From assembly GCA_039822005.1 (NCBI GenBank), contig JBCBMZ010000001.1, positions 186,001-250,000 of the forward strand: a stretch of DNA of 64,000 bases, written 5' to 3'. Positions 7,977 to 16,590 of this stretch are shown here, in pieces (the stretch's first letter is position 1; each line of letters opens with the position of its first letter). Below the pieces are notes generated by a model. The model was not told where the DNA came from. It did not search any database and saw only the letters and a list, made by a program, of their open reading frames with translations. The position numbers were made by a program, and so were the translations under genes. The stretch comes from JBCBDX01 sp039822005. Lineage in GTDB: Bacteria > Pseudomonadota > Alphaproteobacteria > Rhizobiales > Rhizobiaceae.

Positions 7977-9117
7977 TGTTTCCATCGTCCTTTTTGATCG
8001 TGTTATCGCGTGTGGCAGCATTGAGATTGAAGGCGGCGTGATTGCCGACATTCAGGAAACCGGCGGTCAGGCATCCCATACGGTTTACCCCGGTTTCATC
8101 GACATGCATGGCGACATGATCGAACTTGAGTTGGAGCCGCGCGCCGGCGTTGATTTCCCGATGGAAGTGGCAGTCAAGCATCTTGATGCCCGCCTTGCGG
8201 CGTCTGGCGTGACGACCGCTTATGCGGGCGTGTCTTTTTCGCGCACAGCCAAAGACGGCGCGCGCCGTTCTTTCGAACACACCAGCCAGATCATCAAGGC
8301 GCTCAAAGAAAACATTGTGGATTTGCGCGTTGATCACCGCATTCATGCCCGTTTCGATGTGACCTACGCAGATGCCATCGATGCGCTTGGCGGATTGTTG
8401 GATGTGAAAGCGATCGATCTTGTTTCATTGATGGATCACACGCCGGGTCAAGGTCAGTATCGGAACGTTGAAAAGCTGGTTGCAAACAGGATCAGCGGGG
8501 GGCTCAGCGAAAAGGAGGCACGCGCCTATGTGGAAAAGCGCATGACCCATGCCGTGCCCGCCGAGCAGATATTGAAGAACCTTGAAAGGGTTTCGCAGCT
8601 TTGCTCCGATCGGGCCGTGGCAATCGCCAGCCATGATGATGACACGGTTGCGAAAGCCAATCTGATGGCCGATGTCGGCGCAACGATTAGCGAGTTCCCC
8701 GTTACGCTTGAAGCGGCAAAAACGGCTGCTGATCGGGGATTAATGATCGCAATGGGTGCGCCAAACGCGATGCGCGGAAAGAGCTATTCCGGCAATCTGT
8801 CGGCGCGCGAAGCGCATGCAAAGGGTTTGCTACACATTTTGGCCGCTGATTATCATCCCGCTGCAATCATGCCTGCGATCCAACAGCTTGCAAGGTCGGA
8901 TCCCGATGGTCTGCCCGGAGCCGTTCGGCTGGCATCGACAAATCCGGCGCGCGCGCTCGGTTTGGAAGACCGTGGCAAGATTGAAGTGAGCAAACGCGCA
9001 GACCTTGCGGTCTTCGACGCCAACCAACGTGCTGTGGCGACCATCCGCGGGGGTAACATGATTCACAACGACGGTAGTTTTCCCCTAGCGGAAGACGCGA
9101 TCCGCGCTGCTGCGTGA
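7963..9117 (+). CDS. phnM: Alpha-D-ribose 1-methylphosphonate 5-triphosphate diphosphatase PhnM
   Basis: Amidohydrolase-superfamily enzyme, 384 residues, that removes pyrophosphate from ribose-1-phosphonate triphosphate. Metal-binding features are visible: FIDMHGD, LVSLMDHTPGQ, ASHDDD, and LHILAADYHPA near the C-terminus, with NPARALGLEDRGKIEVSKRADL as the typical tail. The ATG at 7963 (after GGAAGAGG) is preferred to a TTG at 7960. It is the last gene of the overlapping phnF-M run. A second, divergent PhnM is encoded at 19769-20980. Confidence 0.92.
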   Translation: MRLHNVSIVLFDRVIACGSIEIEGGVIADIQETGGQASHTVYPGFIDMHGDMIELELEPRAGVDFPMEVAVKHLDARLAASGVTTAYAGVSFSRTAKDGARRSFEHTSQIIKALKENIVDLRVDHRIHARFDVTYADAIDALGGLLDVKAIDLVSLMDHTPGQGQYRNVEKLVANRISGGLSEKEARAYVEKRMTHAVPAEQILKNLERVSQLCSDRAVAIASHDDDTVAKANLMADVGATISEFPVTLEAAKTAADRGLMIAMGAPNAMRGKSYSGNLSAREAHAKGLLHILAADYHPAAIMPAIQQLARSDPDGLPGAVRLASTNPARALGLEDRGKIEVSKRADLAVFDANQRAVATIRGGNMIHNDGSFPLAEDAIRAAA

Positions 9118-9132
9118 GAAACAGTTATAGAA

Positions 9133-9161
9133 TTGTCATGAGGACTTAACACGGCTGTCAC
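9133..9161 (+). promoter_or_regulatory. Pho-box-like repeats upstream of phnC
   Basis: TTGTCAT starts at 9133 and CTGTCAC at 9155, 22 bases apart, which is two 11-base units; the middle unit at 9144 (ACTTAAC) is degenerate. Both outer 7-mers match the PhoB half-site at 6 or 7 of 7 positions. The group ends 23 bases before the PhnF operator candidate, repeating the layout at phnF. PhoB binding is inference. Confidence 0.5.
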
Positions 9162-9184
9162 GAAGGCAGGGGATATTCGCTAAA

Positions 9185-9200
9185 ATTCATTCGGATGAAT
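9185..9200. promoter_or_regulatory. Candidate PhnF operator upstream of phnC
   Basis: ATTCATTCGGATGAAT has perfect 6-bp arms (ATTCAT/ATGAAT) around TCGG. It matches the element before phnF at 14 of 16 positions and lies 4 bases before the phnC start codon, where a bound repressor would block transcription. It suggests a second PhnF-controlled promoter that drives phnCDE separately from phnG-M. Confidence 0.65.
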
Positions 9201-9204
9201 ATGC

Positions 9205-10059
9205 ATGACTGCTGAACTCACCCTTTCCAACGTGTCGCGACATTTCGGTGAAACGAAAGCCGTCGACCAAGTTTCTCTCACTGTGGAGCCCGGTCAATTT
9301 GTCGGCGTTATCGGCCGTTCCGGCGCTGGCAAATCCACAATGCTCCGCCTCATAAATCGTTTGATCGACCCCACTTCGGGGTCGATTTCATTTGATGGCA
9401 TGGAAATTACGGCCCTGAAGGGAAAGCAGTTGCGCAACTGGCGCCGCGACTGCGCAATGATCTTCCAGCAGTTCAATCTGGTCGATCGATTGGATGTCAT
9501 CACCAACGTTCTGATCGGCCGCTTGGCAGAACATGGTTTTTTGAGCTCCATGGCGATGCGGTTTACCGATGCGGAGCGGACGATGGCACTGCACGCGCTG
9601 GATCGGCTTGATCTTGTGCCGCAGGCGCTTCAGCGCGCCGGCACTTTGTCCGGCGGTCAGCAGCAGCGCGTTGCCATCGCTAAAGCACTTGTCCAGCAAC
9701 CCAAGATCATGCTCGCGGACGAACCTATTGCATCGCTCGACCCTGCCAACGCGACACGCGTGATGGATGGGCTGAAGACTATTAACCAGGAGGACGGTCT
9801 GACCGTTCTCGTGAATCTGCACACTCTCGATACGGCCCGCGCCTATTGCAGCCGGATCATCGCGATGCGCCTCGGGCGTGTGATGTTTGACGGAAAAGCG
9901 TCTGAGCTGACCGACGCGGTGGTTCGCGACATCTACGGTATTGAGGGCCTTAAAGAATTTAACGAGGCGGTGACATCAACCCAGGCGGTTGCAGCGACCG
10001 AAGCGTTAAAGGCCGCTGCCGGGGTGACGTCCCCGAAGACGGACAAAATACCTGCCTAA
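9205..10059 (+). CDS. phnC: Phosphonate ABC transporter ATP-binding protein PhnC
   Basis: ATPase of the main phosphonate importer, 284 residues. Walker A GRSGAGKS, the family stretch CAMIFQQFNLVDRLDV, signature LSGGQQQR, Walker B IMLADEP and the PhnC-typical VNLHTLDTARAYC are intact. A C-terminal tail of about 30 residues (from FNEAVTSTQ) extends past the usual PhnC end. It is separated from phnD by 33 bases. It begins a transporter unit with its own operator-like and Pho-box-like sites. Confidence 0.93.
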   Translation: MTAELTLSNVSRHFGETKAVDQVSLTVEPGQFVGVIGRSGAGKSTMLRLINRLIDPTSGSISFDGMEITALKGKQLRNWRRDCAMIFQQFNLVDRLDVITNVLIGRLAEHGFLSSMAMRFTDAERTMALHALDRLDLVPQALQRAGTLSGGQQQRVAIAKALVQQPKIMLADEPIASLDPANATRVMDGLKTINQEDGLTVLVNLHTLDTARAYCSRIIAMRLGRVMFDGKASELTDAVVRDIYGIEGLKEFNEAVTSTQAVAATEALKAAAGVTSPKTDKIPA

Positions 10060-10092
10060 AGCATCCCAATCGCAAAACAGGGAGACATTTCT

Positions 10093-11013
10093 ATGCGATT
10101 CTCGACTGCAGCTCTCGCCGCAATTGTGGCAACCACAGCACCATCGTTCGCCATGGACGACGCCGCTTGGAAAACAGACTACCAAGTCATCAAGTTCGGC
10201 ATTCTGTCGGGTGAAAACGAAAAAGACCGCATCGCGCGCTACACGCCTTTTGAAGAGTATCTTGAAGCAGAGCTCGGTGTTGAAGTCGAAATCTTCACAG
10301 CCGGCAACTATGACGGCGTGATCCAGGCCATCGCTGCGGACCAGATTGAATTCGCATTTTTCGGTTCTTCTTCATACGCTGCTGCTTACACAGCGACAGA
10401 AGGCAAGGTTGAGCCGCTTGTTTCCCGTATCCGTCAGGACGGCTCTACAGGCTATTATTCCGTTGTCGTGACACGTTGCGAAGATGGCTATAGCAGCATT
10501 CAAGACTTGGAAGGTAAGGTTCTGGCTTTCGCGGACCCTGACTCAACTTCCGGCTATGCTGTGCCTTACTTCAACATTGCCAAAGAAGTTGACCCCAAAA
10601 CATTCTTCTCCGCAATCCCGTTCTCCGGCTCGCACGAAGCTGGCGTTGCTGGTGTTGCACAAGGCACATTTGACGCCGCTGCAACTTGGCAGAACAACGC
10701 CGTTGATGGCCGCTGGCAGCGCATGATCGAAAAAGAGATGATCACCGAAGGTCAAATCTGCCCGATCTGGGAATCACCGGAAATCACATCTGGCCCATTC
10801 ACTGCCCGCGCAAACATTCCTGATGAGCTGAAAGCCGTCATGAAAGATCTTGTCATGAACATTCCGACAGAAAATCCAGAGGCTTTCGCGACAATGACCG
10901 GCTCTGTTGAGGGTGATCCGAACCCACAGACTGGCTGGATCGAAGTTGATCACTCCCGTTACCAGTGGATCGTGGACATGCGTGACTGGCTCAAGAGCCA
11001 ACGCCGTTCATAA
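10093..11013 (+). CDS. phnD: Phosphonate ABC transporter substrate-binding protein PhnD
   Basis: Periplasmic phosphonate-binding protein of 306 residues. Signal peptide with core STAALAAIVATTAPS and cleavage near SFA-MD. The mature part has the PhnD stretches FGILSGENEKDRIARYTPF, IEFAFFGSSSYAAAY and FADPDSTSGYAVPYF, which line the ligand pocket in the family. GGGAG lies upstream of the ATG. Codon use is more biased than in its neighbours (many TTC, GTT, AAG), as is common for abundant binding proteins. Followed by a stem-loop at 11037. Confidence 0.93.
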   Translation: MRFSTAALAAIVATTAPSFAMDDAAWKTDYQVIKFGILSGENEKDRIARYTPFEEYLEAELGVEVEIFTAGNYDGVIQAIAADQIEFAFFGSSSYAAAYTATEGKVEPLVSRIRQDGSTGYYSVVVTRCEDGYSSIQDLEGKVLAFADPDSTSGYAVPYFNIAKEVDPKTFFSAIPFSGSHEAGVAGVAQGTFDAAATWQNNAVDGRWQRMIEKEMITEGQICPIWESPEITSGPFTARANIPDELKAVMKDLVMNIPTENPEAFATMTGSVEGDPNPQTGWIEVDHSRYQWIVDMRDWLKSQRRS

Positions 11014-11036
11014 GCTCTTACCGGTAAAAAAATATG

Positions 11037-11062
11037 AGGCCTCGGATAAGTGTCCGGGGCCT
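11037..11062 (+). terminator. Stem-loop between phnD and phnE
   Basis: AGGCCTCGGA pairs with TCCGGGGCCT (10 bp, one G-U) around a 6-base loop, followed by only a weak TTTC run. With so short a T tract it is more likely a partial terminator or an mRNA 3'-end stabiliser that favours phnD product over permease. It mirrors the stem-loop after the other binding-protein gene at 874-905. Confidence 0.6.
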
Positions 11063-11115
11063 TTCTAGGAGCGCCGCTTTCAACTGCAGGCGTTTGACCC
11101 AGAAGAAAGCTAGTC

Positions 11116-12048
11116 ATGAGCACCACAGCCGCAGTCGTTCCCTTGCGTCCGCTGGACCAGTTTGAATTGGATTTTGCAGCGCTGCGCCGCCGCGCCAGAA
11201 CAACCTGGCTAATTGGAGCGATCATTTTCATTCTCGCCTTTGCTTTTTCGGCATGGCTCGGAGACTTCTTCAAAGTCACACAGGTCACCAATGTTGATGG
11301 CTCGCGCGAATGGCGCTGGATTATTCCCGCCGGTCTGCCAAGACTGGGTGACTTTATCGAAAAGACATTCCCCACCCTGCGTTGGGAAAGCCTTGGCGCC
11401 GATTTTGCCGAGTGGTTCTGGCGCTGGGAAGTCTGGTTGCGTCTCTGGTTTGAGACGGTTCTTATTGCTTTTATGGGCACCACATTCGGCGTTTTCGGCG
11501 GCTTTCTTCTGTCGTTCCCGGCTTCTCGCAACCTGGCCCCTAACAAGTGGGTGCTGTGGTTCTGCCGCCGTTATTTGGAGATAGCCCGAACTGTGCCCGA
11601 CCTCGTTTGGGCGCTGATCTTCGTCTTCTGTTTTTCTGTTGGTCCCTTGGCGGGGGTCTTGGCTGTCGGCCTTCACTCAACCGGCGCCCTCGGCAAGCTC
11701 TACTCTGAGGTCAATGAGAATATCGACATGCGGCCCTTGGAAGGCGTGAAGGCTGCCGGTGGAACCTGGTTCGACCAAATCAGATATGGCGCGGTACCGC
11801 AGGTGCTGCCCAACATCGTCAGCTACACCTTGCTTCGATTTGAAATCAATGTCCGATCATCGACGATCATTGGCTATGTTGGCGCGGGCGGCCTCGGCCA
11901 GGAATTCCGCGAAGCGCTGAGCCTGCAGGAATATACCGACCTGTCGGCATTGTTCCTGATTATCTTCATTACTGTCGTGGTCATCGACTACGGATCAGAA
12001 AAATTGCGCCACCGCATCATTGGACTTGAGAAAGGGCCGGCAACATGA
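11116..12048 (+). CDS. phnE: Phosphonate ABC transporter permease PhnE1
   Basis: Inner-membrane permease, 310 residues, with several hydrophobic segments and the ABC permease EAA-type loop (LEGVKAAGGTWFDQIRYGAVPQVLPN near 225-250) that contacts PhnC. NVRSSTIIGYVGAGGLGQEF is a strong PhnE signature. The N-terminal part holds a periplasmic stretch of about 80 residues between the first and second helices. ATGA overlap with the next permease gene. Confidence 0.92.
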   Translation: MSTTAAVVPLRPLDQFELDFAALRRRARTTWLIGAIIFILAFAFSAWLGDFFKVTQVTNVDGSREWRWIIPAGLPRLGDFIEKTFPTLRWESLGADFAEWFWRWEVWLRLWFETVLIAFMGTTFGVFGGFLLSFPASRNLAPNKWVLWFCRRYLEIARTVPDLVWALIFVFCFSVGPLAGVLAVGLHSTGALGKLYSEVNENIDMRPLEGVKAAGGTWFDQIRYGAVPQVLPNIVSYTLLRFEINVRSSTIIGYVGAGGLGQEFREALSLQEYTDLSALFLIIFITVVVIDYGSEKLRHRIIGLEKGPAT

Positions 12049-12902
12049 CCCCGACGGCTGAGCAAATCGATGCAGCCATGGCGGCGCATCCCCGCGTCTT
12101 CCGCGATACCCGGTTGGTTCGCGGGCGCAAGATCGCCCTTTGGATCGGCTTTGTCGGGCTATTCTGTTGGTGCCTTTATGACTTCAATTTTTCGCCCGAG
12201 CGCATTTGGGTTGGATTGCAGAGGCTCGGTCGGGTCCTTAGCTTCATGTTCCCGCCGCACTTTTGGCAGACGTGGGCAGAATGGTTGGAGATATTTACCG
12301 CACTTGGTGAAACGCTCGCCATGGCATTTCTGGGCACGGTACTGGGTGCGGTGATCGCGTTTCCGCTTTCATTTCTGGGCGCAAAGAATATCAACCAGAT
12401 TTTCTGGCTTCGCCAGGGCACGCGCCGTGGCTACGACATCATTCGTGCGTTTGAGACATTGATCCTCGCACTCATCTTCATCCGCGCATTTGGCCTCGGG
12501 CCGCTTGCCGGCATTCTTGCCATTGCCGTCAGCGAGATCGGCACCTTTGCCAAATTGTTCTCGGAAGCTTTGGAAAACACGTCGCGCAAGCCGGTGGAGG
12601 GCGTTGTCGCGTCCGGCGGTTCTCGCCTCCAATCGATCCGCTATGCGATCATGCCACAAGTGCTTCCGGTACACCTTTCGGTTTTACTCTATAATTTTGA
12701 ATCGAACGTCCGTTCCGGCACGATCCTTGGTATCGTGGGCGCGGGCGGTATCGGTTTCATTTTGAGTGACCGCATCGCCGGCTATTTCTGGGATCAGGCG
12801 TGGACGATCATCTTCCTCATCATCGCGATGGTTTACCTGATTGACTATCTTTCGGGCTTGGTGCGCACCAGGCTGATTGGCAAGTGGGAAGGTGCGCGTT
12901 AG
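12045..12902 (+). CDS. phnE: Phosphonate ABC transporter permease PhnE2
   Basis: Second permease, 285 residues, paralogous to the upstream one: RKPVEGVVASGGSRLQSIRYAIMPQ as the cytoplasmic coupling loop and SNVRSGTILGIVGAGGIGF as the family signature. Hydrophobic segments alternate in the ABC-2-subunit permease pattern. Two PhnE subunits are common in alphaproteobacterial phn loci and form a heterodimer (family knowledge). Confidence 0.92.
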   Translation: MTPTAEQIDAAMAAHPRVFRDTRLVRGRKIALWIGFVGLFCWCLYDFNFSPERIWVGLQRLGRVLSFMFPPHFWQTWAEWLEIFTALGETLAMAFLGTVLGAVIAFPLSFLGAKNINQIFWLRQGTRRGYDIIRAFETLILALIFIRAFGLGPLAGILAIAVSEIGTFAKLFSEALENTSRKPVEGVVASGGSRLQSIRYAIMPQVLPVHLSVLLYNFESNVRSGTILGIVGAGGIGFILSDRIAGYFWDQAWTIIFLIIAMVYLIDYLSGLVRTRLIGKWEGAR

Positions 12903-12910
12903 GGGCGTGC

Positions 12911-13350
12911 ATGCAAAGGATTATGATTATCGGCTGTCCGGGATCGGGCAAGTCCTTGCTCGCCAGTATCCTTGGCGAGCGTCTCGGTTTGCCGGTCTTG
13001 CATATGGACAGGGAGGTGCACTGGTTGCCGGGATGGACACCGAGCGGCCCGAGGAAGACAAGCCATCCATTGTTGCCCGGATCGTCGCCAATAACAGGTG
13101 GGTGTTTGAGGGCAGCCATGCCAAAACGAACCAGTTGCGCGTGGGGCGTGCTGACATCTTAATATGGTTGGATGTGCCGGTTGCACTGCACCTTTACCGA
13201 ATTATCCGGCGTGCGGTCAGGGGCCGGGGGCTCGTACGATACGACATGAGCGAAGACTGCCCGGAACGGCTGGACATGCTTCCGGGCTTCATCTTCTTTG
13301 TCCTTCGCAGCCAGCGATCGGGTGACGGGTTTTTGGAGGAAATTTCATGA
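12911..13350 (+). pseudogene. FlaR/adenylate-kinase-like P-loop protein, frameshifted
   Basis: The N-terminal half (MQRIMIIGCPGSGKS, P-loop; LGLPVLHMDREVHWLPGW) reads in one frame from the ATG at 12911 to about 13040. The C-terminal half (IVANNRWVFEGSHAKTNQLR, ADILIWLDVP, DMSEDCPERLDM) reads in another frame to the stop at 13350. Together they give one FlaR/topology-modulation or adenylate-kinase-like protein of the kind often found in phn loci. Going from frame to frame needs one missing base near 13037-13045. The C-terminus also looks about 20 residues short for the family. Decay or a sequencing error are both possible; the downstream start overlaps its stop. Confidence 0.75.
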
Positions 13351-13973
13351 GCGGCGCAGGATCAAAAAGTCTCCTTTCAGAGAAGCCAACCATCCATGAT
13401 GGTGCGCAAGTCGATGATTGCAAACTGGGTGCTTGGACCGAGGTCGGAAAAGGCACTATCATGAAGTCAGCTTCTATGAGCGACTATTCCTACATCACGC
13501 GCGATTGCCATGTAGTATGGGCGACGATTGGCAAATTCTGTTCAATCGCTAACAGCACGCGCATAAATCCGGGCAATCATCCCACTTGGCGCGCTGTGCA
13601 GCACCATTCGGTTTATCGGTCCGAAGCATACGGCATGGGGCCAGATGACACCGAGTTCTTTCAATGGCGTAAAGATCATTGGGTCACCATCGGGCACGAT
13701 GTCTGGATCGGCCATGGCGTGACGATTACGGCGGGTGTCACCGTTGGTGATGGCGCAGTTATTGGGGCAGGGGCCGTGGTGACGCGCGATGTTGAACCTT
13801 ATACCGTCGTTGGCGGCGTTCCCGCTCGGGAAATAAAGCGCCGCTTCTCGGAGGAACAAGCCGAGGCATTGCAAAAAATGGCGTGGTGGGACTGGACGCG
13901 TGAACGTTTCATTGAAGCACTTCCCGACATCCGCGCGCTCCCTATTGATGCATTTATCGCCAAATATGGGTGA
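13347..13973 (+). CDS. Phosphonate-metabolism hexapeptide-repeat acyltransferase (TIGR03308-like)
   Basis: Cytoplasmic left-handed beta-helix acyltransferase of 208 residues. Hexapeptide repeats run from residues 10-60 and again from 110-150 (IGHDVWIGHGVTITAGVTVG, IGAGAVVTRDVEPYTVVGG), split by an insertion with NPGNHPTWRAVQHHSVYR. This layout fits the DapD/GlmU-like family found only in phn clusters. Acetyl-CoA is the probable donor; the acceptor is unknown. The ATG overlaps the previous frame's stop. Confidence 0.85.
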   Translation: MSGAGSKSLLSEKPTIHDGAQVDDCKLGAWTEVGKGTIMKSASMSDYSYITRDCHVVWATIGKFCSIANSTRINPGNHPTWRAVQHHSVYRSEAYGMGPDDTEFFQWRKDHWVTIGHDVWIGHGVTITAGVTVGDGAVIGAGAVVTRDVEPYTVVGGVPAREIKRRFSEEQAEALQKMAWWDWTRERFIEALPDIRALPIDAFIAKYG

Positions 13974-14712
13974 GATGATAACCGGCTACATGATTTGTAC
14001 ATCGCCGCGAAGCGGCAGCACACTATTGTGCAGGTTGCTGCGCGAGACGGGTGTTGCCGGGAGGCCGGGCAGTTATTTTCACGGGGAAACGCTTGAGGCT
14101 TGGGCTAAAAATCTCGATCTCCCGAACGACCCGCCCGATATCAAGCAGATCATTGAAATCGCATTGAAGAAAGGGCGTGCAGGCGGCGTTGTTTTCGGCG
14201 TTCGTCAACAGTCACACAGCTTTGCGCTTCTTTGCCAGACTCTCGAAAGAGCCCAATCTGAACAAACCGACCGTCAACGGCTGGAGGCAGTCCTGGGGCC
14301 GTTGCGCTACATCCACCTAACGCGCCCGGACAAACTGCATCAGGCGATTTCACTCATTCGCGCCGAGCAAAGCGGCATCTGGCACAGAAATGCCGACGGA
14401 AGCATCTACGAAAAACTGGCGCCCTGTCGTTCTGACGGATATGATTTCGCAGCTATCCATGCTCAAGTCGCAGAGCTTGAAGCGGCCGATAAAGCTTGGC
14501 GCGCTTGGTTTCATCGTGAAGGCATCGAACCACTCACAGTCACCTATGATGAACTCTCCAAAGATACCAACGGTGCGCTTGCGCAGGTGCTCGAATGGAT
14601 CGGGCTAAGCCGAACGCATGCGGAAAATATCCAACCGCTCACACAAAAACTTGCTGACGAAACCACCGCGCAATGGTTAGCCCGTTATCGCTCGGAGGCC
14701 GGCCATGAGTGA
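13966..14712 (+). CDS. Stf0-type sulfotransferase
   Basis: A 248-residue protein with the PAPS-binding loop near the start (YMICTSPRSGSTLLCRLL), then GRPGSYFHGE, a mid-protein GVVFGVR region, and YIHLTRPDKLHQAISLIRA, all matching the Stf0 (trehalose 2-sulfotransferase) family. Start at 13966 overlaps the previous stop; an ATG at 13975 is equally possible. Stf0 proteins transfer sulfate from PAPS to sugars. Its place inside a phosphonate operon suggests a sugar-linked phosphonate or an exported product as substrate, which is inference. The next gene overlaps its end. Confidence 0.82.
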   Translation: MGEMITGYMICTSPRSGSTLLCRLLRETGVAGRPGSYFHGETLEAWAKNLDLPNDPPDIKQIIEIALKKGRAGGVVFGVRQQSHSFALLCQTLERAQSEQTDRQRLEAVLGPLRYIHLTRPDKLHQAISLIRAEQSGIWHRNADGSIYEKLAPCRSDGYDFAAIHAQVAELEAADKAWRAWFHREGIEPLTVTYDELSKDTNGALAQVLEWIGLSRTHAENIQPLTQKLADETTAQWLARYRSEAGHE

Positions 14713-15235
14713 GAAGCAGCCGGCGCTCGGTCGTCAGACCGCCTTTGATGCGTCGTTCATGATCTTGTTGGCGATTGCGCTGGTCGCCGCCGGGCTTGTT
14801 GCCTGGTTCAAAGGGCCGTGGCGGGTGGTGGAGATCGCGGCAAGCTATCTCGGCTTTTTGGCAATTTTGTCCCCCAAAATCCTGTGCGGTTTTTTTATTG
14901 CCGCGGCGGTGCCTATCCTCGTGCCGCGGGAAGTCTTTACCCGGTGGTTGGGACAGGAAAGCGGGCTCCGCGGTCTCGGTGTAGCCAGTCTGGCGGGTGC
15001 GTTCGTGCCGGGCGGTCCCATGATGATCTTTCCGCTGGCGGTTGGCTTTCGCGCGGCAGGCGCTTCCACGGCGACGCTGATTACCTTTGTCACGGCCTGG
15101 AGCCTCTATGGGATCAACCGCACCGTGATCTGGGAGATGTCGTTTCTTCACATTGATTTCGTTCTGCTTCGGGTATTGATCTGCTTGCCGCTTCCATTCG
15201 CCGTGGGTTGGATTGTATCGAGGGTGCTGCGATGA
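14705..15235 (+). CDS. Permease, half 1 of a YraQ/ArsP-like (PF03773) pair
   Basis: Integral membrane protein, 176 residues, with four to five hydrophobic segments. GAFVPGGPMMIFPLA is the glycine/proline-rich motif of the PF03773 permease family, where it normally occurs once in each half of a single larger protein. Here the halves are separate genes with an ATGA overlap. Substrate unknown; related permeases move organo-arsenicals or anions. Confidence 0.7.
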   Translation: MSEKQPALGRQTAFDASFMILLAIALVAAGLVAWFKGPWRVVEIAASYLGFLAILSPKILCGFFIAAAVPILVPREVFTRWLGQESGLRGLGVASLAGAFVPGGPMMIFPLAVGFRAAGASTATLITFVTAWSLYGINRTVIWEMSFLHIDFVLLRVLICLPLPFAVGWIVSRVLR

Positions 15236-15720
15236 ACATTCTGATCGGGACAATTGTGCTGGCACTGATGGCCGGATGGTTTTGGCAGAAACTGGAAACG
15301 GATGAACGTCGCGCTGAGGCCTATTCCGGTGTCAGGCGCATGTTGATCAACAATGCGCCGCGCCTTCTCGTCGCGCTGGTCAGTGCCGGGCTGTTTGCCG
15401 AGCTCTTGCCGGAAGAAGTGGTGAGGCAATATCTTGGTGATACATCTGGCTTCAAAGGTGTCGCACTCGGCATGATGCTCGGCATCCTCACGCCTGGTGG
15501 TGCATTTGTGAGTTTCGCGCTCGCAGCTGGCGCAACGCAGGCCGGCGCGACCGCCCCCGCCATGATGAGTTACCTGACCGCTTGGGCGCTTTTTGCCATC
15601 ACCAAGGTCATGGCAGAGGAACTCGCCTTGCTCGGCGCACGCTTTATTGTAACGCGCTTTGCGGTCAGCATTCCATTGCCACTGTTGGTGGGTGGCATAG
15701 CTTTGGCGTTGCCAATTTAA
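15232..15720 (+). CDS. Permease, half 2 of a YraQ/ArsP-like (PF03773) pair
   Basis: Membrane protein of 162 residues starting at an ATG that overlaps the previous stop. GMMLGILTPGGAFVSFALAAG mirrors the GAFVPGGP motif of the partner, so the two likely form a pseudo-symmetric transporter. Because it directly follows the sulfotransferase and acyltransferase genes, it may export or import a modified phosphonate; this is inference. Confidence 0.7.
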   Translation: MNILIGTIVLALMAGWFWQKLETDERRAEAYSGVRRMLINNAPRLLVALVSAGLFAELLPEEVVRQYLGDTSGFKGVALGMMLGILTPGGAFVSFALAAGATQAGATAPAMMSYLTAWALFAITKVMAEELALLGARFIVTRFAVSIPLPLLVGGIALALPI

Positions 15721-15739
15721 GTAACCTCGGGAGGTCGAT

Positions 15740-16546
15740 TTGCCTGAAACATCCTTTCCAGCGAGCCTGACAGGAGAGTCGTTTCAAGCGCCGGCGATCG
15801 TCGAGCACTATATTCACCGCCCCCCCTATGCGGCCCAGATTTTCAACTACATCGAGGAGCAGGCGCCCGCTACCGAAAGGCTGCTGGATTTGGGTTGCGG
15901 TGAGGGAAAGGTCGCAAGGCCTTTGGCGCGTGTTTTTCAGGAGGTTGTTGCCGTCGACCCGTCGCAGAACATGATCGCCTTGGGACAGAGCCTGAAGGGC
16001 GGTGACCAGCAAAACATCCAATGGGTTGCTGCAGCTGCGGAAGACGCGTCTTTGACCGGTCAGTTTGATGTGGTCACGTTTGCTTCGAGCATTCACTGGA
16101 TGGACCCGGAAGTTTTGTTCGGCAAGCTTCGCGATCATTTAACGTCAGACCATATTCTTGCGATCATTTCGGGCGACACGCCCCATGATCCGCCTTGGAG
16201 AAAGGGCTGGCAGCAGTTTCTCGAAAAATGGGTGCCGATTGCAACGGGACGCCCATTTGGGTCTCACGAATGGCGAAACTCCCGGGCCAAGCATCTGAAA
16301 TATTTGGACGTAATCCAGTCCTACGAATTTCGATCTGAGCCATTCCGGCAGTCCATCGATGACTATATTGCCTGCCAGCATTCGCGAGATACGTTCGCGG
16401 TGCCCCGATTGGGCGAAAGACTGGCAGAGTTCCGAAAAGACGTCAGACACCTGTTGGAGCCATATGCTGACCGCAACAATGTAGTTGAATTTCGCGTCAA
16501 GACGAACTTGACCGTTTCAACGTTGCGCAAAACTTGGTCGGGGTGA
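15740..16546 (+). CDS. Class I SAM-dependent methyltransferase
   Basis: Enzyme of 268 residues beginning at a TTG (15740) with GGGAGG 6 bases upstream. Motif I LLDLGCGEGKVARPLA near residues 49-64, VVAVDPSQNMIALG as motif II, and a DVVTFASSIHWMD region place it in the methyltransferase family 11/25 group. Acceptor not evident. It is the last rightward gene of the phosphonate locus. Confidence 0.8.
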   Translation: MPETSFPASLTGESFQAPAIVEHYIHRPPYAAQIFNYIEEQAPATERLLDLGCGEGKVARPLARVFQEVVAVDPSQNMIALGQSLKGGDQQNIQWVAAAAEDASLTGQFDVVTFASSIHWMDPEVLFGKLRDHLTSDHILAIISGDTPHDPPWRKGWQQFLEKWVPIATGRPFGSHEWRNSRAKHLKYLDVIQSYEFRSEPFRQSIDDYIACQHSRDTFAVPRLGERLAEFRKDVRHLLEPYADRNNVVEFRVKTNLTVSTLRKTWSG

Positions 16547-16590
16547 CGGGATTACAAGGCAAGCTCGTATCGCCGGATCACGTAGACGTT

